A stretch of 64,000 bases of DNA from Bacteroidaceae bacterium (GCA_016291905.1 JAEEZS010000009.1:1-64000); one strand, 5' to 3'; shown: positions 17,290 through 26,984, counted from the stretch's first letter. Notes: generated by a model from the sequence alone, not told the origin. Program-made: numbers and translations.

Positions 17290-18774
17290 TTAGCGTCCTC
17301 GGGATGAACTGGAGGAGCCAGACCTTGAAGAGCTGGACGAACTGCCACTTCGGGAAGAAGAGCTGCTGCTACCGGAACGGCTGCTGGAGCTACTGCTGCT
17401 GCCAGAGCGGCTGTTGGAAGAACTGCTTACAGAGCTACTGCTGTTGTTGCCACTACGGCCACTGGAAGAGTTGCTGCTGGAAGAGCTGCTTACAGAGCTG
17501 TTGCTGCTGTTGCCACCACGGCTGCTGGAAGAGCTATTGCCACTTCGGCTGGAGCTATTCACAGAGCTGTTACTGCTGTTGCCGGAACGGCTGCTGGAAG
17601 AGCTGCTGCCACTACGGCTGGAGCTGTTCACAGAGCTGTTGCTGCTATTGCCGGAACGGCTACTGGAAGAGTTGCTGCCACTACGGCTGGAGCTGTTCAC
17701 AGAGCTATTGGAGCTGTTTCCCGAACGGCTGCTGGAAGAGCTGTTACCACTACGGCTTGAGCTATTCACAGAACTGTTGGAGCTATTGCCCGAACGGCTG
17801 CTGGAAGAAGCGTTACCGCTACGGCTGGAGCTGTTCACAGAACTGTTGTCGCGGTTGCCCGAACGGCTGCTGGAAGAAGCGTTGCCACTACGGCTTGAGC
17901 TGTTATTATTATTGGAACGGTTGCCGACTTCGGCGCCTGCACGGCTGCCAGAGTTGTTACCCGATGAAGCATTACCGCTGCGGCTGGACGCATTTCCGCT
18001 ACGGGTGGAAGCCCCAGATCCGGCGGAACTACGACTGTTCGCATTGGTGCTTACATTGTTGTTATTACCTCCGCCGACACTCGCTCCGCTTGCACGGCTG
18101 CTGATGGAGCTGCCCTGAAGCTCGCGATTGTTGCGGCGGCTATTCTCATAATTCTCGTGATGAGCGTACTGGTGGTGCGACATCATGCCCTTACCGATGA
18201 TACCATCGCCGTAGTGATTGCCGTATCCTCCGGCCACCCACACATGGAAGTCGTGCTTGTTGTAGCGGGCGAAGTGATAGCGGTTGCGGTAGAAGCTATC
18301 ATGGTAGAAGTTGCGGTAGTGTGCACCTACATACACGTCATAGACGCTGGGAACTCCATAATAGAAGTAGTTGCGGTTGCTATAGCGCTCGTAGATGCGG
18401 AAGACGAAGTACGCCCCGGAGTTATAGATGGGACGATAGAAATACTCCCTCTTCAAGAACCGTCTGAACTGGCTGCGGCGCAGCACATAGCTGAGGTCCT
18501 CGTTGCGGACATCGAGCAGATAGTAATAGTAGTCGATTGCATCGTCATAACCGAAGATCATGTCGTCGATGACTTCGTTGACGTTCCAAAGGAAGTCGTA
18601 GTTGATCTCATAGACATCAACCCACTGCTTACGGGACAGATTCAGTTCGTAGCGCATCCTGTCGGAAAGGAAGCGAGCTTCGCGACGAATCTCCATGGAG
18701 CTGAGCATTGCGCTAGCATCCAGACTGACGGCTGCCAAGACCATCATCATTAAGGCCATTCTCATCTTTTTCAT
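17290..18774 (-). CDS. Secreted Tyr-rich protein with a Ser-rich tandem-repeat tail
   Basis: 494 residues from ATG 18774 (MKKMRMAL). After a signal peptide comes a Tyr/Asn/His/Arg-rich region of about 210 residues (RREARFLSDRMRYELNLSRKQW, then many YYYY/NRNYFYYG-type clusters). From about residue 230 to the end it is almost only Ser, Gly, Arg and Asn, in repeats such as SSSRSGNSSNSSVN. I do not recognise the N-terminal domain. The tail has the composition of a flexible surface stalk or a phase-separating linker. The longer frame to 18819 is rejected because its start overlaps the promoter. It has its own promoter and is followed 29 bases later by the 687-residue secreted protein. Confidence 0.65.
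   Translation of the reverse strand: MKKMRMALMMMVLAAVSLDASAMLSSMEIRREARFLSDRMRYELNLSRKQWVDVYEINYDFLWNVNEVIDDMIFGYDDAIDYYYYLLDVRNEDLSYVLRRSQFRRFLKREYFYRPIYNSGAYFVFRIYERYSNRNYFYYGVPSVYDVYVGAHYRNFYHDSFYRNRYHFARYNKHDFHVWVAGGYGNHYGDGIIGKGMMSHHQYAHHENYENSRRNNRELQGSSISSRASGASVGGGNNNNVSTNANSRSSAGSGASTRSGNASSRSGNASSGNNSGSRAGAEVGNRSNNNNSSSRSGNASSSSRSGNRDNSSVNSSSRSGNASSSSRSGNSSNSSVNSSSRSGNSSSSSRSGNSSNSSVNSSSRSGSNSSSSRSGNSSNSSVNSSSRSGSSSSSSRSGNSSNSSVNSSSRSGNSSSSSRGGNSSNSSVSSSSSSNSSSGRSGNNSSSSVSSSSNSRSGSSSSSSSRSGSSSSSSRSGSSSSSSRSGSSSSSRGR
17520..17910. repeat. 69-bp coding tandem repeats in the Ser-rich tail
   Basis: Units of 69 bases (23 residues) repeat about five times with few changes; the clearest copies are between 17560 and 17850. 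They are flanked by shorter Ser-rich degenerate copies on both sides (17300-17520 and 17910-18080). Such arrays change copy number by slippage or unequal recombination, so the tail length is probably variable between strains. Confidence 0.75.
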
Positions 18775-18816
18775 AACGCTTGTCTTTTTAATCGGTTTAA
18801 CTTCTGGTTTCCGATG

Positions 18817-18848
18817 CAAAGATACGGAGGTTCTTCTCCCTGGGCAAA
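18817..18848 (-). promoter_or_regulatory. Bacteroidota promoter of the Ser-rich protein gene
   Basis: The minus strand reads TTTG at 18848-18845, about 20 bases, then TATCTTTG at 18824-18817. This is a strong match and fixes the start codon at 18774, since the longer frame would begin within the promoter. Confidence 0.75.
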
Positions 18849-18902
18849 TTGTTTTTCCTATTTGTTGCAGGTTTTATTCCTATTTCTGAGAGGGATTTTC
18901 CC

Positions 18903-19964
18903 CTACTCCGAAAACTCCTTTATCCGCTGTTCGTCCGTGAGCTTGCAGATGAGCAGCTGACGGTCGTCCTCCGCCACAATGTAGCCGTCAAGCCCGATGA
19001 CTACCACTTTCCGCTCCTGAGCGGTGTGGACGATGCAGTTGCGGCTTTCGTAGAGCGTGACGTCGGGCCCTATGGCGACGTTGCCGGCAAGGTCTTTCTC
19101 CAGCTGTCCGTGTAGTGAGCCCCAGGTACCGAGGTCACTCCAGCCAAAGTCGGCAGGGAAGACGAATATCTCATCGGCCTTCTCCAGAATGGCGTAGTCC
19201 ACCGAGATATTAGGGCACATGGGGAACAGGCGGTTGATGTTCTCCTGCTCAGCCGGCGTGTAGAATATCGGCATCAGCCCTTCGAACATCTCGGCAATCT
19301 CGGGCTGCCAGAGGCGGAAGGCATTGACGATGGTGTTGACGTTCCACACAAAGATGCCCGCGTTCCAGAGGTAGTTCTTCCTTTTTATATATTGCTGTGC
19401 CGTCTCAATATCGGGCTTCTCCTTGAACGAGTCGACACGGAAAATCTCTTTGTTTACCGTCGAGGCTGCGCTGAGGTCGGCTTGGATGTAGCCGTACCCC
19501 GTTTCGGGGCGTGTGGGCTTCATGCCGAGGGTGAGGATGGCATCGTTGCCCGACGTGAATGCCAATGCCGATTGGATGACGCGCTGGAACTCCCGCATGT
19601 TCATCACCACATGGTCACTGGGCGTCACCACCACGTTGGCACGCGGATTGCGCGTTTTGATTTTCCACGACACATAGGCGATGCAGGGCGCCGTGTTCCG
19701 TCGGCACGGCTCGCTGAGGATGTTCTCCGCCGGTACCTCAGGCAGTTGTTCACGCACCAACGCCGCGTAGCGCTCGCTCGTCACCACCCAAAGATTCTCA
19801 GGGGGGCAAATGCCCGCGAACCTATCGACGGTTAGCTGAATCAACGTCCTTCCACATCCCAGCACATCGATAAACTGCTTGGGACGTTCCTTCGTGCTCA
19901 TAGGCCAAAAGCGGCTGCCGATGCCTCCAGCCATGATTACCACATGATTATCTTTCATTTCCAT
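18903..19964 (-). CDS. manC: Mannose-1-phosphate guanylyltransferase
   Basis: 353 residues with the nucleotidyltransferase signature GGIGSRFWPMS near the N-terminus, then RPKQF, the NTAPCIAY block and PSDHVV. It makes GDP-mannose from mannose-1-phosphate and GTP for glycan and capsule synthesis. It has no fused isomerase domain, as is usual in Bacteroidota. A second ATG at 19958 (MKDNHVV) is an alternative start. It is divergent from purL across a 21-bp repeat array. Confidence 0.9.
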   Translation of the reverse strand: MEMKDNHVVIMAGGIGSRFWPMSTKERPKQFIDVLGCGRTLIQLTVDRFAGICPPENLWVVTSERYAALVREQLPEVPAENILSEPCRRNTAPCIAYVSWKIKTRNPRANVVVTPSDHVVMNMREFQRVIQSALAFTSGNDAILTLGMKPTRPETGYGYIQADLSAASTVNKEIFRVDSFKEKPDIETAQQYIKRKNYLWNAGIFVWNVNTIVNAFRLWQPEIAEMFEGLMPIFYTPAEQENINRLFPMCPNISVDYAILEKADEIFVFPADFGWSDLGTWGSLHGQLEKDLAGNVAIGPDVTLYESRNCIVHTAQERKVVVIGLDGYIVAEDDRQLLICKLTDEQRIKEFSE

Positions 19965-19986
19965 AACAACACACTTTTTCGCGCCG

Positions 19987-20017
19987 CTAAATTACGGCTT
20001 TTCTTCGAAAAAAGCAA
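19987..20017 (-). promoter_or_regulatory. Probable manC promoter
   Basis: On the minus strand TTGC is followed by 19 bases and TAATTTAG, one mismatch from TAnnTTTG. It sits 23 bases before the manC ATG. Confidence 0.5.
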
Positions 20018-20046
20018 GATTAAAGTGAATTATTATTTGTTCTGCG

Positions 20047-20120
20047 TTTTTATTCCATTGCGCTGAGATTTTATTCCACTGGGCTACGGATTTATTCCAT
20101 TGGGCTACGGATTTATCTGC
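20047..20120. repeat. 21-bp tandem array 2 in the manC-purL divergent region
   Basis: The word TATTCCA recurs at 20051, 20072 and 20093, with TATCTGC at 20114: exactly 21-base steps. The unit is TATTCCAnTGGGCTACGG plus three bases. On the other strand it matches the unit of array 3 at 29875-30004 (shared TAGCCCAnTGGAATAAA). The array ends about 34 bases before the purL -33 element and 30 bases beyond the manC -33 element, so it could bind a regulator of either gene. Confidence 0.75.
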
Positions 20121-20153
20121 TTGGAATAATTTGCAGCAAAAAGCCCATGCGGA

Positions 20154-20185
20154 TTTGGCAGAAAGCAAGAAAAGTTGTATCTTCG
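20154..20185 (+). promoter_or_regulatory. Bacteroidota promoter of purL
   Basis: TTTG at 20154-20157, 20 bases, then TATCTTCG at 20178-20185 (one change from TAnnTTTG). This places transcription start near 20190 and supports ATG 20210 over the in-frame ATG at 20147. Confidence 0.65.
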
Positions 20186-20209
20186 CGCCATATTTCAACA
20201 ACATCAACG

Positions 20210-23200
20210 ATGATTATCTTCTTCCGCACGAAAAATCAGTCTGTTATAGCCACTGAAGTATCGAACCGTCCTGACGACGCAGTCATTAATCAGCTTTGCT
20301 GGTTATTTGGCGAAGCTGCTTATCTGGGCGACTCAGCTCCCGAAGGCAGTTTTGTCGGCCCGCGCCGCGAAATGATTACCCCCTGGAGCACCAACGCCGT
20401 AGAAATCACCCAGAACATGGGCATCACGGGCATCAGCCGCATCGAGGAATATTTCCCCGTCAGCGGCCCTGACGCCGAGCACGACCCCATGCTGCAACGA
20501 TTCTATCCGACACTGAATCAGGACATCTTCAATGTGGACATCACCCCCGAGCCCATCCGCTCTATCGACGACCTCGCAGCCTACAACGAGCAGGAGGGCC
20601 TCGCCCTCTCGCCCGAGGAAATCGACTACCTGAAGAACGTAGAGAAACAGCTCGGGCGCAAGCTGACAGACAGCGAGGTGTTTGGCTTTGCCCAAATCAA
20701 CAGCGAGCATTGCCGGCACAAGATTTTCGGAGGCACGTTCATCATCGATGGAAAGGGGATGGAGAGCAGCCTCTTTGCGATGATAAAAAAGACCACGCAG
20801 GAGAATCCCCATCATATCCTTTCGGCCTACAAGGACAATGTAGCATTTGCCGATGGCCCTACGGTGGAACAGTTTGCCCCAGCAGACCATAGCACAAGCG
20901 ATTTCTTTCAGGTGCGCCCCATTCACACCGTGCTATCGCTGAAAGCCGAGACGCACAACTTCCCCACTACTGTGGAACCCTTCAATGGCGCCAGCACGGG
21001 TACGGGAGGCGAAATCCGCGACCGTATGGGCGGTGGAAAAGGCTCTTGGCCCATTGCCGGCACAGCAGTCTATATGACCTCCTACCCCCGCAACAAGGAG
21101 GGGCAGGAAGTAGATATCCCTGCCCGTCCTTGGCTCTACCAGACGCCCGAGCAGATTCTTATCAAGGCATCGAACGGCGCCAGCGATTTCGGAAACAAAT
21201 TCGGCCAGCCTCTCATTGCCGGCTCTGTGCTGACGTTTGAGCATAAGGAAGAGACGGAAAATGCAGAGAATCCTGAGCCACTTTATGGCTACGACAAGGT
21301 TATCATGCTGGCGGGAGGCGTGGGCTACGGCACCAAGCGCGACTGCTTGAAGGGTACACCCGAGAAGGGCAACAAGATTGTCGTCGTTGGAGGCGACAAC
21401 TACCGCATCGGGTTGGGCGGAGGCTCCGTATCGTCTGTCGATACAGGGCGCTACAGCAGCGGCATTGAGCTCAATGCCGTACAGCGTGCCAATGCCGAGA
21501 TGCAGAAACGCGCCTACAACGTGGTGCGCGCCCTTTGCGAGGAGGATGTAAACCCCATCGTCAGCATCCACGATCACGGCTCAGCGGGACACGTCAACTG
21601 TCTTTCGGAGCTCGTTGAAGAGTGTGGAGGACTCATTGACATGACCAAGCTTCCCATCGGAGACCCCACGCTCTCAGCCAAAGAGATAATTGCCAACGAA
21701 AGCCAGGAGCGCATGGGCTTGCTTATCGAGGAGGAACATCTCGACCACGTGCGACGCATAGCCGAGCGTGAGCGTGCACCGATGTATGTCGTCGGCGAAA
21801 CCACAGGCGATGCCCATTTTGCATTCCAGCAGGGCGACGGCGTGCGCCCCTTCGATTTGGATGTGGCGCAGATGTTTGGTCATTCGCCCAAGACGGTGAT
21901 GGTTGACGAAACCGTTTCACATCACTACACCGACGTTAAGGACTCTAAGGACTTTAATGACTTAGAGGAAGCCCTTTCCCGCGTGCTCAGCCTTGAGGCT
22001 GTGGCGTGCAAAGACTGGCTGACGAACAAAGTTGACCGTTCTGTGACAGGTAAGATAGCCCGCCAACAATGCCAGGGAGAATTACAGCTCCCGCTTTCAG
22101 ACTGCGGTGTGGTTGCCCTTGACTATCGTGGTGTGCACGGTATGGCTACCGCCCTCGGACATGCCCCTCAAGCGGGACTTGCCGACCCTGCCGCAGGTAG
22201 CGTCCTTTCCGTGGCCGAAGCGTTGACAAACATTGTGTGGGCGCCGCTTACCGAAGGCCTCGACAGCGTCAGCCTCAGCGCCAACTGGATGTGGCCCTGT
22301 CGCTCGCAAAAGGGCGAGGATGCCCGTCTCTATTCAGCAGTCAAAGCCCTCTCGGACTTCTGTTGCGCACTCGGCATCAATGTCCCCACAGGCAAGGACA
22401 GCCTCTCCATGACGCAGAAATACCCCGACGGGCGGAAGGTGATTGCCCCAGGCACCGTTATCGTCTCAGCAGGCGGCGAAGTGTCAGACATCCGCAAGGT
22501 TGTAAGCCCCGTGCTGGCTGACGAGCCCAAAAGTTCCCTCTATCATATCGATTTCTCCTTCGATGCCCTGCGCCTCGGCGGAAGCGCTTTCGCCCAAAGT
22601 CAGAGCAAGGTGGGCTCCGACGTTCCCAGCTGCACCTCGCCCGAATATTTCCGCGATGCCTTTAATGCCATTCAGGACTGCATCCGAAGAGGATTCATCC
22701 TGGCTGGACACGACATCTCCGCAGGTGGCCTTATCACTACCCTGCTTGAGATGTGCTTCGCCAACACGCGAGGCGGACTAAAGATTAACCTCAATCGCTT
22801 TGAGACAGACGACATAGTGAAAATCCTCTTTGCCGAGAACCCCGGCGTCGTCGTGCAGGTAGCAGACAAGCATGAAGCCGCTTTCAAAGAAGTGCTGGAG
22901 GGTGCTGGCGTGGGCTATATTTATATAGGAGTGCCGGCCAAAGAGCGCACCATTCGCATCCGCAAGGGCGACGTGGAGAAGCTCCTTGACATTGATACCC
23001 TGCGCGACACTTGGTACCGCGCCTCCTACCTACTCGATCGTCATCAGAGCATGAACGGCTGTGCTGAGGAACGCTTCCAGAATTATGGCAAGCAGCCTCT
23101 CCGCATGCATTTCTCGCCCATGTTCTCCGGCAAGTTGTCTTCGTACGGCCTCCATCCGGATCGCTGGAAGAAGCCTGCGAACGGAAAGCCGGCGCCTAAG

Positions 23201-23962
23201 GCTGCCATTATCCGTGAGAAGGGCACCAACGGCGAACGCGAAATGGCCTACAGCCTTTGGCTGGCGGGCTTCGACGTGAAGGATGTTACCATGACAGACC
23301 TTATCAGCGGGCGTGAGACCCTCGATGACATCCGCATGATTGTCTTCTGTGGAGGATTCTCAAACAGCGATGTGCTGGGCTCCGCCAAGGGCTGGGCAGG
23401 CGCCTTCCTCTATAATCCCCGCGCCAAAGAAGCCCTCGACAGGTTCTACGCCCGTCCCGACACCCTCTCGCTCGGCATCTGCAACGGCTGCCAGCTGATG
23501 ATGGAACTCGGGCTTATCGGACAAGGGTACGCCAGCGCCGACGGCTATCGCCTCGGACGTATGGAACACAACACCTCCCACAAGTTCGAATCGGCTTTCC
23601 TCGGTATCCACGTGCCGAAGAACAACAGCGTGATGTTTGGCTCGCTGGCAGGCACAAGCATGGGCATCTGGGTGGCACACGGCGAAGGACGCTTCGACCT
23701 CCCGCTAGACGAGGAGCACTATAACATCGTAGCAAAGTACAACTACAGCGGCTATCCAGGCAATCCCAATGGCTCCATTTACGACATCGCAGGCATCGCC
23801 AGCGCCGACGGGCGCCATGTTGCCATGATGCCACATCTGGAACGCTGTATCTTCCCCTGGCAATGCGGTACTTACCCAGCCGGACGCCTCCATACCGACG
23901 AAGTAACGCCTTGGATTGAAGCCTTCGTGAACGCACGCCACTGGTGTCAGAATCAGAAATAG
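20210..23962 (+). CDS. purL: Phosphoribosylformylglycinamidine synthase
   Basis: 1250 residues, the size of the large single-chain PurL. The N-terminal and linker regions lead to two AIRS-type halves: GEIRDRMGGGKGSWP and HDHGSAGHVN in the first, VPTGKDSLSMTQ and GHDISAGGLIT in the second. The C-terminal class I glutamine amidotransferase domain has the nucleophile cysteine in LGICNGCQLM and ends with a WVAHGEGRF catalytic His block. It makes FGAM from FGAR, glutamine and ATP in purine synthesis. The start MIIFFRTKNQ at 20210 follows a good promoter. Two small transporter genes follow at once on the same strand. Confidence 0.96.
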   Translation: MIIFFRTKNQSVIATEVSNRPDDAVINQLCWLFGEAAYLGDSAPEGSFVGPRREMITPWSTNAVEITQNMGITGISRIEEYFPVSGPDAEHDPMLQRFYPTLNQDIFNVDITPEPIRSIDDLAAYNEQEGLALSPEEIDYLKNVEKQLGRKLTDSEVFGFAQINSEHCRHKIFGGTFIIDGKGMESSLFAMIKKTTQENPHHILSAYKDNVAFADGPTVEQFAPADHSTSDFFQVRPIHTVLSLKAETHNFPTTVEPFNGASTGTGGEIRDRMGGGKGSWPIAGTAVYMTSYPRNKEGQEVDIPARPWLYQTPEQILIKASNGASDFGNKFGQPLIAGSVLTFEHKEETENAENPEPLYGYDKVIMLAGGVGYGTKRDCLKGTPEKGNKIVVVGGDNYRIGLGGGSVSSVDTGRYSSGIELNAVQRANAEMQKRAYNVVRALCEEDVNPIVSIHDHGSAGHVNCLSELVEECGGLIDMTKLPIGDPTLSAKEIIANESQERMGLLIEEEHLDHVRRIAERERAPMYVVGETTGDAHFAFQQGDGVRPFDLDVAQMFGHSPKTVMVDETVSHHYTDVKDSKDFNDLEEALSRVLSLEAVACKDWLTNKVDRSVTGKIARQQCQGELQLPLSDCGVVALDYRGVHGMATALGHAPQAGLADPAAGSVLSVAEALTNIVWAPLTEGLDSVSLSANWMWPCRSQKGEDARLYSAVKALSDFCCALGINVPTGKDSLSMTQKYPDGRKVIAPGTVIVSAGGEVSDIRKVVSPVLADEPKSSLYHIDFSFDALRLGGSAFAQSQSKVGSDVPSCTSPEYFRDAFNAIQDCIRRGFILAGHDISAGGLITTLLEMCFANTRGGLKINLNRFETDDIVKILFAENPGVVVQVADKHEAAFKEVLEGAGVGYIYIGVPAKERTIRIRKGDVEKLLDIDTLRDTWYRASYLLDRHQSMNGCAEERFQNYGKQPLRMHFSPMFSGKLSSYGLHPDRWKKPANGKPAPKAAIIREKGTNGEREMAYSLWLAGFDVKDVTMTDLISGRETLDDIRMIVFCGGFSNSDVLGSAKGWAGAFLYNPRAKEALDRFYARPDTLSLGICNGCQLMMELGLIGQGYASADGYRLGRMEHNTSHKFESAFLGIHVPKNNSVMFGSLAGTSMGIWVAHGEGRFDLPLDEEHYNIVAKYNYSGYPGNPNGSIYDIAGIASADGRHVAMMPHLERCIFPWQCGTYPAGRLHTDEVTPWIEAFVNARHWCQNQK

Positions 23963-23966
23963 TCCA

Positions 23967-24566
23967 TTGACAAAAGAGCAAACCACGTTGGTTCCATTTT
24001 CCCTTCTCAAAGCTTTTGGCACCTTCTTTAAAATCGGCCTCTTCACCATCGGCGGAGGGCCGGTGATGATTCCCTTTATCGAAAGGGAGGTGGTAGAGAA
24101 AAACCAATGGCTGACAAAAGAGGAGTTCATGGACCTGATGGTAGTTTCACAGTCGTTGCCGGGGGTATTTGCTGCAAACTTCGCTATCAGCATAGGATAC
24201 CGTCTGGGTGGCAGACGCGGCAGCGCAGCCTGTGCCATAGGTACTGTGCTGCCCAGCATCATCTGCATCCTCACCATCGCCTTGTTCTTCCAACAGTTGC
24301 GCGGCAACAAGGTGGTAGAAAATGTATTCCGAGGCATACGTCCTGCCGTCACCGCCCTCATCCTTGGTCCTATCTTCCACCTCTCGAAGGCTGCAGGCAT
24401 CACATGGCGCAACGTCTGGATGCCTATTGTCAGTGCACTCCTCATCTGGCAGCTGGGAGTGTCCCCCATCTGGGTCATCGTGGCTGGCATAGCAGGAGGG
24501 ATTGTGAGGTACTTCACCCTGAAAAAAAACAACGAGAATCACCCTGACATGCATGATATTCCTTGA
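23967..24566 (+). CDS. Chromate transporter family protein, first half
   Basis: 199 residues, the size of a short-chain CHR protein with a single domain of about six helices. The signature FKIGLFTIGGGPVMIPFIEREVV near the start and SQSLPGVFAANFAISIGY are characteristic. The likely start is TTG 23967, four bases after the purL stop; no better ATG is present before the conserved FGTFFKIG. It overlaps the next, homologous gene by 14 bases. Short CHR proteins work as pairs. Chromate is the named substrate of the family, but the physiological anion is unknown here. Confidence 0.82.
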   Translation: MTKEQTTLVPFSLLKAFGTFFKIGLFTIGGGPVMIPFIEREVVEKNQWLTKEEFMDLMVVSQSLPGVFAANFAISIGYRLGGRRGSAACAIGTVLPSIICILTIALFFQQLRGNKVVENVFRGIRPAVTALILGPIFHLSKAAGITWRNVWMPIVSALLIWQLGVSPIWVIVAGIAGGIVRYFTLKKNNENHPDMHDIP

Positions 24567-25140
24567 GCTTTTTATCACGTTCTTCAAGATTGGCTTGTTT
24601 GGCCTCGGCGGAGGCCTTGCCATCATCTCCCTCATACAGAACGAGGTGGTGACGAAACATGCGTGGATGACATTCTCGGAATTCACCGACATCGTAGCTG
24701 TCAGCCAGATGACGCCCGGTCCTATCGGCATTAATGCTGCTACGTACGTGGGCTACACCGCCGTCGTCAATGCTGGGCACAGCGCCGCTTGGGGCATGGC
24801 AGGCTCAGTGCTTGCCACGTTCAGCACTTTACTGCCCTCGTTTGTGCTGATGATTATCGTCAGCCGATTCCTGATGAAGTACACCGACCACCCTGCCGTG
24901 CGTACCGTATTCAGTGTGCTCCGTCCCCTTGTTATCGGCCTTATTGCTTCGGCAGCTCTGATGCTTATGAACGAAGAGAACTTCGGTAATCCGAAGGAGA
25001 GCACGGTACAATTCATCCTGAGTGTAGTGCTCTGCGCCACATCGTTTGTGGCCATCAACAAGTGGAAGGTTAATCCCATCTTTGTCATCGTCGTCAGCGG
25101 AATCGTCGGCGGGGTGGTGTACGGTTTTTTGCCCATTTAG
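24553..25140 (+). CDS. Chromate transporter family protein, second half
   Basis: 195 residues, homologous to the preceding gene: FKIGLFGLGGGLAIISLIQNEVV, then SQMTPGPIGINAATYVGY. The two halves probably insert in opposite orientation and form one heterodimeric anion transporter. The 14-base overlap suggests coupled translation and equal amounts. The stop codon is TAG, followed directly by the promoter of the acyl-CoA synthetase gene. Confidence 0.85.
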   Translation: MIFLELFITFFKIGLFGLGGGLAIISLIQNEVVTKHAWMTFSEFTDIVAVSQMTPGPIGINAATYVGYTAVVNAGHSAAWGMAGSVLATFSTLLPSFVLMIIVSRFLMKYTDHPAVRTVFSVLRPLVIGLIASAALMLMNEENFGNPKESTVQFILSVVLCATSFVAINKWKVNPIFVIVVSGIVGGVVYGFLPI

Positions 25141-25171
25141 TTGGAAGTTCCTAAAAAAACACGTACTTTTG
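25141..25171 (+). promoter_or_regulatory. Bacteroidota promoter of the acyl-CoA synthetase gene
   Basis: TTGG at 25141-25144, 19 bases, then TACTTTTG at 25164-25171: a full consensus match beginning at the first base after the upstream stop. It excludes TTG 25141 as a start codon. Confidence 0.75.
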
Positions 25172-25194
25172 TGCCCGATTTTCGCACATCGACA

Positions 25195-26982
25195 ATGAAC
25201 AACCGAACAAATATAGTTCCTACAAGGACGTTTGACTACCTCACCATCCTAAAGGAACACTACCCCAAGAACGACATCTTTGCTGCCTGCAAGGGCGGAG
25301 AATGGACGACATACAGCGTAGACGATTACATCACTGCCAGCCGCGAAACGGCCTATGGCCTGCTGGCCAAAGGGTATCAGCCTGGCGACAAAATCATCAG
25401 CATCACGGGCAACCGCCCCGAGTGGAACTTCCTCGATATGGGCTGTACACTGGCACGCCTCGTCTACGTCCCCATCTACCCAACCCTCAGCACCGACGAC
25501 TTCGCATTCATCTTCAATCATAGCGACGCGCGCGCCATCTTCGTCGGCACCGCCGTGCTCCACCGTAAGATTCAGGCTGCCCTTGCTGCACAGGAGCGAG
25601 ACATCGACGTCTGGCTCATCGACGACAGCGACACGCTGCCCTGCATGAGCCAGCTGCGCCAGCTGGGACGTGATGCCTGGAAAGACTGGGAGTCCATTAT
25701 CAATAATAACATCCGCGATGTCAGCCCCGACGACGTGGCTACCATCATCTACACCAGCGGCACGACAGGACGTCCCAAGGGCGTCATGCTCACCCACCGC
25801 AACCTCACCTTCGATGCCCATGCCCACGCCATGTACCAGGTATACGGCGTCAAGCATAAGATGCTCTCGTTCCTTCCCCTCTGCCACTCCTACGAGCGCA
25901 CGATGAACTATGAGTATCAGGAACTAGGCATCAGCATCTACTATGCCGAAGGACTCGCCACCATCCAACGTGACCTTGCATCGTGCCACGCTGACGGATT
26001 CTCGGCCGTGCCCCGCGTGCTCGAGACCTTCTACGAGAAGTTCCGCCAGCAGGAGAACAACCTCAAAGGATTGAAGAAGAAGATTTACCACGCCGCCTGG
26101 GAGTTCGGCAACAATTACGACAACTACAACCGCAACCCGGTGTACCGCCGTCGTCTGCGCATGTTCGACCGGCTCGTCTATAGCAAATGGCGTGCTGCCA
26201 TCGGGGGGCACAACATGATTATCATCAGTGGCGGTTCGTCTATCAAGCCCAGCATCGTGCGCCTTTTCAATGCCGCCAAACTCCACATATTCGAGGGTTA
26301 CGGCATGAGCGAGACTTCACCCGTCGTTGCTGTCAATAACCCCACTGAGGGCGTCAACAAAATGGGAACTGCTGGTAAGCCTATTGACGGATCGGAGCTC
26401 TCTTTTGCTGATGACGGTGAAATCCTCGTCCGTGGTCCGCACGTCATGAAGGGCTACTATAAAGACCCCGCCGAAACAGCCCGCATCATCGATGCCGACG
26501 GCTGGCTCCACACGGGCGATATAGGCACCCTTGTCGAAGGCAAGTACCTCAAAATCACCGACCGGAAGAAGGAAATCTTCAAGCTCTCCTCCGGCAAATA
26601 CATCGCCCCCCAACTGCTTGAAAACAAAATCAATGACAGCCAGTATTTCGACAGCAGCATCATCGTGGGCGAGAATCAAAAGTTCGCCAGCGCCATCATC
26701 TGCCTCAACTACGGACAGTTAGACCGCTGGGTAGAGAACCAGGGACTCGGCAAACTCAGCAAGGAGGAGATGCTTACGAATCCCGCCGTGCTCAAGCTGT
26801 TCAGCCGCGAGATAGAAACCATCGACAAGACGCTGGCCGACTACGAGGCCATCAAGCGCCCCGTCTATGTATTCGACGAATGGACTACTGCCAACGGTAT
26901 GCTCTCGCAGACCCTCAAGCTCCGTCGTGCCGTCATCCTGCGCCACTACGCCGAGCAAATCGAAAGCATCTACAGCAAGTAA
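25195..26982 (+). CDS. Long-chain fatty acid-CoA ligase (AMP-forming)
   Basis: 595 residues from ATG 25195 (MNNRTNIV). Adenylation motifs are all visible: the P-loop-like YTSGTTGRPKGVMLTHRN, FEGYGMSETSPV, and DGWLHTGDIG followed by the hinge region KITDRKKEIFKLSSGKYI. The size and the FEGYG form fit long-chain acyl-CoA synthetases that activate fatty acids for membrane lipid synthesis or turnover at the inner face of the membrane. It is convergent with the phosphatase gene, with only two bases between the stops. Confidence 0.9.
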   Translation: MNNRTNIVPTRTFDYLTILKEHYPKNDIFAACKGGEWTTYSVDDYITASRETAYGLLAKGYQPGDKIISITGNRPEWNFLDMGCTLARLVYVPIYPTLSTDDFAFIFNHSDARAIFVGTAVLHRKIQAALAAQERDIDVWLIDDSDTLPCMSQLRQLGRDAWKDWESIINNNIRDVSPDDVATIIYTSGTTGRPKGVMLTHRNLTFDAHAHAMYQVYGVKHKMLSFLPLCHSYERTMNYEYQELGISIYYAEGLATIQRDLASCHADGFSAVPRVLETFYEKFRQQENNLKGLKKKIYHAAWEFGNNYDNYNRNPVYRRRLRMFDRLVYSKWRAAIGGHNMIIISGGSSIKPSIVRLFNAAKLHIFEGYGMSETSPVVAVNNPTEGVNKMGTAGKPIDGSELSFADDGEILVRGPHVMKGYYKDPAETARIIDADGWLHTGDIGTLVEGKYLKITDRKKEIFKLSSGKYIAPQLLENKINDSQYFDSSIIVGENQKFASAIICLNYGQLDRWVENQGLGKLSKEEMLTNPAVLKLFSREIETIDKTLADYEAIKRPVYVFDEWTTANGMLSQTLKLRRAVILRHYAEQIESIYSK

Positions 26983-26984
26983 AA

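Noticed and set aside
18100-18760. 198-residue hydrophobic frame antisense to the Ser-rich protein gene
   Set aside because: It mirrors the Tyr/Asn/His codons of the real gene; no signal peptide, start context or homology.
20147-20209. 21-residue N-terminal extension of PurL
   Set aside because: ATG 20147 lies upstream of the promoter's -7 element at 20178-20185.
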